A stretch of DNA of 8,995 bases. It comes from Bryobacterales bacterium (GTDB lineage Bacteria; Acidobacteriota; Terriglobia; Bryobacterales; Bryobacteraceae). Shown piece by piece: positions 1-4,721 of the stretch (position 1 is the stretch's first letter; every line of letters starts with the position of its first letter). The stretch is from the NCBI GenBank assembly GCA_020853155.1, contig JADYZL010000412.1, forward strand, positions 1 to 8,995. The letters are read 5' to 3'. The notes under the pieces were generated by a model. That model did no database searches. It was not told where the DNA came from and saw only the letters and a program-made list of their open reading frames with translations. The position numbers were made by a program, and so were the translations under genes.

Positions 1-336
1 CAGAATCTCTCCGGTACGGTCCACGGTGGGGTGCTCTCCGTCATCGCGGATTCCGCCATGGGGCTGGCCTTCGGCACCACCGTGGAAGCGGGCCAAACCT
101 TCACCACGGTGGAGCAAAAGATCAATTACCTGCGCCCCGTATTCGGCAAGACCGTTCGCGCGCGCGGAGAAGTGATTCAACGCGGGCGCACCTTGGGGTT
201 CATGGAATGCAGGATTTCCGATAGCGAAGGGAAGCTGGTGGCCTTTGCCACGAGCACCTATGCCGTGCTCGACGGGCAATCCGCGCAGGGCCGGGAACTT
301 CGGGATGAATACGGAGGGCAAGCAGTGGACGGTTGA
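1..336 (+). CDS. PaaI-family hotdog-fold thioesterase, 5' end cut by the window edge
   Basis: The open frame runs in from the left edge and ends at a TGA, giving 111 visible residues. Near the start it has the HGG motif (H-G-G-V-L-S), followed by the A-D-S-A-M-G helix typical of PaaI/YdiI-type acyl-CoA thioesterases. The later E-x-K-I-N-Y-L-R-P strand and the closing V-A-x-A-x-S-T-Y strand also fit the hotdog core. Family members usually have about 130-150 residues, so roughly 25-40 N-terminal residues lie outside the window. The likely role is hydrolysis of an acyl-CoA thioester in the cytoplasm; the substrate cannot be read from sequence. A GTG at 31 lies inside the conserved core and is not the start. 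The tail after the last strand (about 15 residues, polar) is not conserved-looking. tatA follows 50 bp downstream. Confidence 0.87.
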   Translation, partial: QNLSGTVHGGVLSVIADSAMGLAFGTTVEAGQTFTTVEQKINYLRPVFGKTVRARGEVIQRGRTLGFMECRISDSEGKLVAFATSTYAVLDGQSAQGRELRDEYGGQAVDG

Positions 337-362
337 CGCCCGATTTCACCCGTCCATACAAT
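333..362 (+). promoter_or_regulatory. Probable sigma-70-type promoter for tatA
   Basis: TTGACG at 333-338 and TACAAT at 357-362 are separated by 18 bp. Each hexamer matches the consensus at five of six bases. The predicted transcription start, near 369, leaves a leader of about 18 nt carrying the AAGGAGG at 376-382. The -35 box overlaps the stop codon of the upstream thioesterase gene, so tatA can be transcribed independently of it. No experimental support is available. Confidence 0.6.
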
Positions 363-375
363 AAAGAGGAACTGC

Positions 376-382
376 AAGGAGG
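376..382 (+). promoter_or_regulatory. Ribosome binding site fixing the tatA start
   Basis: AAGGAGG lies 4 nt before the ATG at 387. It selects that ATG over the longer in-frame start at 333, which would add an 18-residue leader unlike any TatA N-terminus. Confidence 0.8.
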
Positions 383-386
383 CCGA

Positions 387-560
387 ATGCGCCAGATTGG
401 CATTTGGGAACTGTTGATTATTCTCGGAATCGCCGTGCTGCTTTTTGGCGGCAAGAAGATCCCCGAGATCGCCAAGGGCTTGGGCGAAGGAATTCGCAAC
501 TTCAAGACGGCCGTCAAGGACGAGAACAAGAAAAAGGAAGCAGAGCAGGAAAACAAGTAG
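387..560 (+). CDS. tatA: Sec-independent (twin-arginine) protein translocase subunit TatA
   Basis: The 57-residue product has the TatA layout. A short periplasmic N-terminus leads into a transmembrane helix at about residues 4-20 with a polar Glu at position 8. The F-G-G-K-K-I-P hinge follows at 20-26, then an amphipathic helix (about 27-42) and a short Lys/Glu-rich cytoplasmic tail. TatA oligomers form the size-variable path through which TatBC-bound folded proteins with twin-arginine signals cross the inner membrane. The protein is at the short end for the family (usually 60-90), because of a short tail. No tatB or tatC is adjacent, so TatC must be encoded elsewhere. A hairpin terminator follows 57 bp after the stop. 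A TatE- or TatB-like role cannot be excluded, but the hinge sequence favours TatA. Confidence 0.95.
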   Translation: MRQIGIWELLIILGIAVLLFGGKKIPEIAKGLGEGIRNFKTAVKDENKKKEAEQENK

Positions 561-617
561 GCAAGCGATGCCTGGCCGCGGAAGCGGCGCCTGAATCTGT
601 TCCAGAGAGTTTCAAAA

Positions 618-650
618 GAAAGCCCCGCGAAACGACCGCGGGGCTTTCTG
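618..650. terminator. Strong hairpin terminator between convergent tatA and HU genes
   Basis: A perfect 13-bp stem (AGAAAGCCCCGCG at 618-630 and its complement at 638-650) encloses a 7-nt loop. The GC-rich core is flanked by A-rich and T-rich ends, so each strand gives a stem with a T-rich 3' side. This is the form of a bidirectional intrinsic terminator serving tatA from the left and the HU gene from the right. Confidence 0.88.
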
Positions 651-711
651 TATTTGTGGATAGATGCGCCAAGCCGGGCGGCCCGCGCCGTGGTCTGCGA
701 GCAAAACCGGT

Positions 712-1026
712 CTATTTTGCCTTCTTGGGCTTCGGCGGGACGATTGCGTCCTGCGCAGCCTTCGCCACGCGGAACTTGACCACTTTCTTGGCGGCGATCT
801 TGATGGATTCGCCGGTTGCGGGGTTGCGGCCCGTGCGCGCTTTCCGCTCCACCTTCACCAGTCTTCCCAGGCCCGGCGCAACGAAGACACCATTCTTTTT
901 CGCTTCGCGGATGGCGATCTCCGCGTACTTTTCGACAAAGGCTTTTGCCTGCTTGCTGGTGAGTTCCAGCGCGGCGGCGAGTTCCTTCACCAGATCGCTC
1001 TGGGTCATTTTTTTCACTTCTGCCAT
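712..1026 (-). CDS. hup: HU-family histone-like DNA-binding protein
   Basis: The 104-residue protein is a member of the HU/IHF family of nucleoid proteins that bend and compact DNA as dimers. It opens with helices of the M-T-Q-S-D-L-V type, followed by the G-L-G-R-L strand at about 53-56. The arm motif R-N-P-A-T-G-E sits at residues 67-73; its proline (P69) intercalates in the minor groove in known HU structures. After the arm come the I-K-I-A-A-K-K-V-V-K-F strands. Typical HU is about 90 residues. This one has about six extra N-terminal residues and a basic, proline-containing C-terminal tail (PPKPKKAK), which may add DNA contacts. The start at 1026 is preferred because AAGGAG lies 9 nt upstream. 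The longer frame to 1104 adds a non-conserved leader. It is transcribed alone, converging on tatA. HU versus IHF cannot be settled by eye, but HU is likelier. Confidence 0.94.
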   Translation of the reverse strand: MAEVKKMTQSDLVKELAAALELTSKQAKAFVEKYAEIAIREAKKNGVFVAPGLGRLVKVERKARTGRNPATGESIKIAAKKVVKFRVAKAAQDAIVPPKPKKAK

Positions 1027-1035
1027 GACGATGAG

Positions 1036-1041
1036 CTCCTT
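1036..1041 (-). promoter_or_regulatory. Ribosome binding site fixing the HU start
   Basis: Read on the minus strand this is AAGGAG, with a 9-nt spacer to the ATG at 1026-1024. It rules out the upstream in-frame ATG at 1104 as the main start. Confidence 0.75.
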
Positions 1042-1146
1042 CGAATCGCGATTACTCCCAAACGTTCCAGACGACAGTTTCTCCCGAGGCGAAGACATTC
1101 CCAAACAAAAATGTCGCGGAATGGTTTCGAAGGGACTGCCGATTCA

Positions 1147-1175
1147 AGAATAAGAAACTGTTGGCGGCTTGTAAA
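1147..1175 (-). promoter_or_regulatory. Probable sigma-70-type promoter for the HU gene
   Basis: On the minus strand TTTACA (1175-1170; five of six to the -35 consensus) is followed after exactly 17 bp by TATTCT (1152-1147; four of six to the -10 consensus). The predicted start near 1140 gives a leader of about 113 nt before the ATG. That is long enough to hold post-transcriptional control, although I see no strong structure in it. Confidence 0.5.
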
Positions 1176-1206
1176 GAGAGAATTGTGCCGAAAGGGCCAT
1201 TTTTCA

Positions 1207-1240
1207 GGGGGTTTAGGCAATTTTCCCGGGAAAATCCCCC
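1207..1240. repeat. Nested inverted repeat with the palindrome ATTTTCCCGGGAAAAT
   Basis: A 16-bp perfect palindrome occupies 1220-1235. It is enclosed by GGGGG (1207-1211) and CCCCC (1236-1240), so the strand could fold into a two-part stem with an 8-nt bulge on one side. No T-run follows on either strand, so it does not look like a standard terminator. It lies 3' of recA on the recA transcript strand. Confidence 0.5.
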
Positions 1241-1241
1241 A

Positions 1242-1298
1242 TTTTCCGGGCGATTCGGCCCTGATCGTGGGTTCCGTTGTGCCCAAAGGCCCGGAAAA
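1242..1298. repeat. Inverted repeat TTTTCCGGGC / GCCCGGAAAA
   Basis: A perfect 10-bp inverted repeat has arms at 1242-1251 and 1289-1298, with 37 bp between. The arms are near-copies of the half-sites of the palindrome at 1220-1235. That makes four TTTTCC(C)GGG-type half-sites within about 80 bp. Confidence 0.5.
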
Positions 1299-1343
1299 CA
1301 GGGAGCAAACAGACCACGAAGCCGGTTCTGCTCCCCGCCCGTT

Positions 1344-1358
1344 CACGAAGTTTTCGTG
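1344..1358 (-). other. Small hairpin just downstream of recA
   Basis: On the minus strand CACGAA-AAC-TTCGTG forms a 6-bp stem with a 3-nt loop, beginning 5 nt after the recA stop. No T-run follows, so it is at best a weak 3'-end stabilising structure. Confidence 0.3.
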
Positions 1359-1363
1359 TTCCC

Positions 1364-2431
1364 TTAGCCCTTCGTCTTGCCGGAAGACTTCGCCGGCGAT
1401 TCCTCGGTCTCACCGTCCCCATTGGAGACCGGCCGGTTCATTCCCAGCACCTTGCGCAGTTCCGTATCGAGAGTCGCCGTTAGGTCCGGATGATCCCGCA
1501 GGAATTGCTTGGCGTTCTCGCGCCCCTGCCCGATGCGCTCGGTCTGAAAACTGTACCAGGAGCCGCTCTTCTCCACCAAATCGTGCTTCACGCCCAGATC
1601 GAGGATATCCCCCTCGCGGGAGACGCCTTCCCCGTACATGATGTCGAACTCGGCTTCGCGGAACGGGGGCGCTACCTTATTCTTCACCACCTTGGCCTTG
1701 GTGCGGTTGCCCACCACATTCTCTCCGTCCTTGATGGCGGCGATCCGGCGAATATCAACGCGCACGCTCGAATAGAACTTCAGCGCGCGCCCGCCGGTGG
1801 TGGTCTCCGGATTGCCGAACATCACGCCGATCTTCTCCCGGATCTGATTGATGAAGATCAGGCAGCAGTTCGATTTCGAGACGATTCCGGTGAGTTTGCG
1901 CAGCGCTTGCGACATCAGGCGCGCCTGCACGCCCATGCTTGAATCGCCCATCTCGCCTTCGAGTTCCGATTTCGGCACGAGCGCGGCCACGGAATCCACC
2001 ACCAGCACATCAATGGAATTCGAAGCGATCAGCGTGTTGGCGATCTCGAGCGCCTGCTCTCCGTAATCGGGCTGCGAAACCAGCAGGTTATCCACATCGA
2101 CACCCAGGGCGTGTGCATACGTGGGGTCAAGGGCATGCTCCACATCGATGAATGCGGCCATCCCGCCCAGTTTTTGTGCGCTCGCGATGGCATGCAGGGC
2201 GATGGTGGTCTTGCCCGAAGATTCCGGCCCGTAGATCTCGATGATGCGCCCTCTCGGGAAGCCGCCGATCCCCAGCGCCCAATCGAGCGAAACCGAGCCC
2301 GACGGGATCGTGCCGATCGGGACAATCGATTCCCGCGAGCCGAGCCGGAGAATGGAGCCCTTCCCGAACTGCTTTTCGATCTGGCCGAGAGCGAGTGCCA
2401 GCACCCGGGCTTTTTCTTTTTCGTCAACCAT
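1364..2431 (-). CDS. recA: Recombinase RecA
   Basis: The 355-residue product is a full-length RecA, the ATP-dependent strand-exchange protein of homologous recombination and the co-protease that triggers LexA self-cleavage. The Walker A motif G-P-E-S-S-G-K-T is at 68-75. The catalytic Glu is at 98 in the D-V-E-H-A-L-D segment, and the Walker B Asp is D146. Loop L1 lies at about 158-167, and loop L2 starts at N-Q-I-R-E-K (195-200) and runs through N-P-E-T-T-T-G-G. The C-terminal domain ends in a tail that is acidic around 339-344 and then Lys/Ser-rich. The ATG at 2431 has GAGGA 11 nt upstream and gives a normal N-terminus. No recX follows; the HU gene comes next, after 337 bp. A dyad at 2470-2491 overlaps the probable -10 region and is a candidate SOS operator. 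Confidence 0.98.
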   Translation of the reverse strand: MVDEKEKARVLALALGQIEKQFGKGSILRLGSRESIVPIGTIPSGSVSLDWALGIGGFPRGRIIEIYGPESSGKTTIALHAIASAQKLGGMAAFIDVEHALDPTYAHALGVDVDNLLVSQPDYGEQALEIANTLIASNSIDVLVVDSVAALVPKSELEGEMGDSSMGVQARLMSQALRKLTGIVSKSNCCLIFINQIREKIGVMFGNPETTTGGRALKFYSSVRVDIRRIAAIKDGENVVGNRTKAKVVKNKVAPPFREAEFDIMYGEGVSREGDILDLGVKHDLVEKSGSWYSFQTERIGQGRENAKQFLRDHPDLTATLDTELRKVLGMNRPVSNGDGETEESPAKSSGKTKG

Positions 2432-2469
2432 AATGCGGACCGTCCTCGAGGTAATCTTGTGAAGCTTCT

Positions 2470-2491
2470 ATAGTGTACATGATTACACTAT
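2470..2491. promoter_or_regulatory. 22-bp dyad over the recA promoter, candidate LexA/SOS operator
   Basis: Perfect 8-bp arms, ATAGTGTA (2470-2477) and TACACTAT (2484-2491), flank a 6-bp spacer. A third half-site-like copy, TGCACTA, lies at 2494-2500, exactly 10 bp from TACACTA at 2484-2490. On the recA strand two possible -10 hexamers, TGTAAT (2487-2482) and TATAGA (2472-2467), lie inside or across the dyad, so a bound repressor would block initiation. It matches neither the gamma-proteobacterial CTGT-N8-ACAG nor the Bacillus-type GAAC-N4-GTTC box. The function is inferred from position and symmetry only. Confidence 0.55.
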
Positions 2492-2656
2492 CATGCACTA
2501 CGAGCCGGATGGCGGGTTCGCGCGAAAGAAACGCGCCAATCTCCGAGTATAGCCCTGGAATGCACCCCCCCGGAAAGCCGCCGCGCATGGGCTGGCTTTC
2601 GCCGGAAGCCTCCCGGAGATATGGCCCTCCCGTGAATCCGAGCGCGATGGACGGCT

Positions 2657-2668
2657 AGGATAAAGGAG
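2657..2668 (+). promoter_or_regulatory. Two overlapping Shine-Dalgarno sequences at the sirtuin start
   Basis: AGGA at 2657-2660 is 7 nt before the GTG at 2668 and can serve it. A better match, AAAGGAG (2662-2668), overlaps that GTG itself and would suit an ATT at 2674 (5-nt spacer). An in-frame TAG at 2656 rules out any earlier start. I chose GTG because ATT initiation is very rare. Confidence 0.5.
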
Positions 2669-3399
2669 TGAGTATTGTTCAGGCACGGCGCTGGCTTCGC
2701 GAGGCCGAAAGCGTTGCGGTGATTACGGGAGCGGGCATCTCGGCGGAAAGCGGGGTACCCGTTTTTCGCGGCCCCGGAGGAATATGGCGCAAGTATCGCG
2801 CGGAGGAGTTGGCCTCGCCCCAGGCATTCGCACAAGATCCTAAGCTGGTCTGGGAATGGTACAACTGGCGGCGGGAGATTATCGCTGCGACGGAGCCCAA
2901 CGCCGGCCACCGCGCGCTTGTGGAGATCGAGCGTACGGTGGACGATTTCAGCCTGATCACGCAGAACGTGGACGGCCTCCACGATCTGGCGGGCAGCCGC
3001 CACCCACTGAAGCTGCACGGCGATATCTGGGAAACCGTCTGCATGCTCTGCGGAGAGCGGCGCATCAACCGGGACGTTCCCCTAACGCCCCTGCCTCCCC
3101 ATTGCACATGCCATCCGAAAGCGGTGCTGCGGCCCGCCGTGGTGTGGTTTGGAGAGGCGCTGCCGTTCGTCATTTGGGAAGAAGCGGAGGCGGCCGTGAA
3201 GCGCGCGGAACTTGTGCTGGTGGTGGGCACGTCGGCGGTGGTCTACCCCGCTTCCGGCCTCATCACGATCGGAATGCGCAATGGTGCGCACACGGTGGAG
3301 ATCAACGCGCACCGTACGCCCATCAGCGACACCGTGGATCTTTGCCTCAGCGGTAACGCCGCGGAGATTCTTCCCGATCTGATCGACGCCGGCCGTTAG
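2668..3399 (+). CDS. cobB: Sir2-family NAD-dependent protein deacylase, class III (SIRT5/CobB-like)
   Basis: The 243-residue protein has the sirtuin signatures in order: G-A-G-I-S at 21-25, F-R-G at 33-35, T-Q-N-V-D-G-L-H at 98-105, the catalytic His at 117, zinc-site cysteines at 125, 128, 146 and 148, V-V-W-F-G-E at 158-163, and the NAD-binding G-T-S at 187-189. Tyr65 and Arg68 form the Y-x-x-R pair that in SIRT5 and E. coli CobB binds the carboxylate of succinyl- or malonyl-lysine, so desuccinylation and demalonylation are likely besides deacetylation. Products in this family are nicotinamide, O-acyl-ADP-ribose and free lysine. The second cysteine pair is spaced C-x-C, not the usual C-x2-C or wider. 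The GTG start is likely but not certain. The gene is divergent from recA, and larC follows 131 bp downstream, so co-transcription is possible but not evident. Confidence 0.93.
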   Translation: MSIVQARRWLREAESVAVITGAGISAESGVPVFRGPGGIWRKYRAEELASPQAFAQDPKLVWEWYNWRREIIAATEPNAGHRALVEIERTVDDFSLITQNVDGLHDLAGSRHPLKLHGDIWETVCMLCGERRINRDVPLTPLPPHCTCHPKAVLRPAVVWFGEALPFVIWEEAEAAVKRAELVLVVGTSAVVYPASGLITIGMRNGAHTVEINAHRTPISDTVDLCLSGNAAEILPDLIDAGR

Positions 3400-3530
3400 C
3401 GCCCGCTGGAATCAGCCATGTGGAATCTCCGCGCCACCGCGCTCACGACGGGGCAATTCCCGCGCCGCCGCCGTCACCTGCGACAATTGAACTAGGCCCT
3501 GGGCCGTTCGGCTTCGGGCGGGGAATCTAC

Positions 3531-4688
3531 ATGAGAGTTTGTTACTTGGACGCATTCTCCGGCGTTAGTGGAGACATGCTGGTGGGGGCGCTCGTCAACG
3601 CGGGCGCGAACGCCGAAGAGCTGTTGATCGGGCTGCTATCGCTCAATACGGGAGCGGCCTACCGCCTGGAGCCGGTGAAGCGCAAGGGCATCGCCGCCAC
3701 GAAGTTCCACGTCGATGGAACGGATTCGAAATCCCACCGCCACCTGCCGCAGATCGTCAAGATGATCGAAGGCGCGGCCTTGCCGGCTCCCGTGCAGACG
3801 AACGCACTGGCCGTGTTTGAGAAGCTGGCGGAGGCGGAAGCCGCCGTGCATGGCGTGCCCATCGAGAAGGTCCATTTCCACGAAGTAGGCGCGATCGATT
3901 CCATCGCGGATATCGTCGGCGCCTGCCTGGGTTTTCACCTGCTCGGCATTGAGCGCATCGCATGCTCCGCGATCAACGTGGGCTCCGGCACCGTGACGGC
4001 GGACCACGGCGTGATGCCCGTTCCCACGCCCGCCACCGCCCTCTTGCTCAAGGGCATCCCGATCTATTCGGCAGGACCGGCTACCGAGTTGTGTACGCCC
4101 ACCGGAGCGGCCGTCGTCGCCACGCTGGCGAGCGAGTTCGGGCGCATGCCCGCCATGAGCGTCGAATCCGCCGGGCACGGGTCCGGCACGAAGGAGTTTC
4201 CCGAGATGGCCAATGTCCTCCGCGTGCTCGTGGGGGAAGATGGCCAGATCCCGGAAGCGGTCCGCGTGCGCGTCGTCGAAGCGAATTTGGACGACACCTC
4301 GCCACAAGTAGTCGGTCACGCGATGGAGCGCCTCTTCGCCGAAGGCGCGCTCGACGTCACCATGCAGGCCGTGTTCATGAAGAAGAACCGCCCCGGCGTG
4401 AAGCTGACCGTGCTCTGCCGCCCGGAAGACTGGACGCGCCTCTCGCGTGTCGTCTTCACGGAAACCACCACCTTCGGTGTTCGCGCCTATGAAGCGGATC
4501 GCCTCGTACAGCAGCGCCATTGGGAAGAAGTGGAAACGCGCTTCGGTAAGGTGCGCGTGAAGGTGGGCGGGGGCGGTACCTTCTCTCCGGAATACGAAGA
4601 TTGCCGCCAGGTCGCCGTCCACGCCGGCGTGCCTCTCAAGGCGGTTCTGGCGGAAGCGAGCGCCCTTTTTCTTGCCGGGCGCGAGTAG
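3531..4688 (+). CDS. larC: Nickel-pincer cofactor biosynthesis protein LarC
   Basis: The 385-residue product matches LarC (DUF111). LarC is the CTP-dependent cyclometallase that inserts nickel into the pyridinium bis-thiocarboxylate mononucleotide made by LarB and LarE. The product is the NPN cofactor of lactate racemase LarA and relatives. Visible marks are Y-L-D-A-F-S-G-V-S-G-D-M near the start, H-F-H-E-V-G-A-I-D-S-I-A-D at 115-127, C-T-P-T-G-A-A at 188-194, N-L-D-D-x-S-P at 252-258, M-K-K-N-R-P-G at 283-289 and P-E-Y-E-D-C-R at 353-359. Lactobacillus larC is known to need a programmed frameshift; here the whole protein is in one frame. The ATG at 3531 is preferred: it starts exactly at the conserved N-terminus with a weak GGGGA 6 nt upstream. 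The frame to 3420 adds a 37-residue Pro-rich non-conserved leader. No larA, larB or larE lies in the window. Confidence 0.93.
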   Translation: MRVCYLDAFSGVSGDMLVGALVNAGANAEELLIGLLSLNTGAAYRLEPVKRKGIAATKFHVDGTDSKSHRHLPQIVKMIEGAALPAPVQTNALAVFEKLAEAEAAVHGVPIEKVHFHEVGAIDSIADIVGACLGFHLLGIERIACSAINVGSGTVTADHGVMPVPTPATALLLKGIPIYSAGPATELCTPTGAAVVATLASEFGRMPAMSVESAGHGSGTKEFPEMANVLRVLVGEDGQIPEAVRVRVVEANLDDTSPQVVGHAMERLFAEGALDVTMQAVFMKKNRPGVKLTVLCRPEDWTRLSRVVFTETTTFGVRAYEADRLVQQRHWEEVETRFGKVRVKVGGGGTFSPEYEDCRQVAVHAGVPLKAVLAEASALFLAGRE

Positions 4689-4702
4689 CCATTCGCCCCG
4701 GC
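4674..4702 (+). other. Hairpin spanning the larC stop codon, before metG
   Basis: GCCGGGCG (4674-4681) pairs with CGCCCCGGC (4694-4702), an 8-bp stem with one bulged C, around a 12-nt loop that contains the larC TAG. No T-run follows. It might damp read-through or affect metG translation, but it may also be chance in GC-rich sequence. Confidence 0.25.
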
Positions 4703-4721
4703 GCGCGAACAGAATACGACG

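Larger units (their letters stand above)
1027..1363. other. 337-bp gap between recA and the HU gene
   Basis: I see no credible gene here; the short open frames lack conserved sequence and most run into or across neighbouring genes. The part near HU (1027-1146) is the HU leader and includes the HU ribosome binding site. The promoter sits at 1147-1175. The part near recA (about 1190-1360) holds a cluster of inverted repeats and a small hairpin just after the recA stop. I found no clear intrinsic terminator with a T-run for recA. Confidence 0.7.

Noticed and set aside
1027..1104. N-terminal extension of the HU protein to an ATG at 1104
   Set aside because: The extension is not HU-like, and a well-placed AAGGAG serves the ATG at 1026.
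404..1153. A 249-codon plus-strand frame starting inside tatA and running through the terminator
   Set aside because: It overlaps tatA out of frame, crosses the 13-bp stem terminator and is antisense to HU. No domain is visible.
1242..1298. Inverted repeat considered as an intrinsic terminator for recA
   Set aside because: The 37-nt loop is long and no T-run follows the stem on the recA strand, so it fails the usual criteria.
664..1641. A 325-codon plus-strand frame across the HU gene, the gap and the end of recA
   Set aside because: It is antisense to HU and recA, its product is Arg/Pro/Ser-rich with no conserved segment, and it crosses the promoter and repeat region.
2473..2658. A 61-codon plus-strand frame between recA and the sirtuin
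   Set aside because: It has no family resemblance and starts inside the recA operator dyad, and I see no Shine-Dalgarno sequence for it.
3420..3530. N-terminal extension of larC to an ATG at 3420
   Set aside because: The added 37 residues are Pro/Gly/Arg-rich and unlike LarC. The conserved protein begins exactly at the ATG at 3531.
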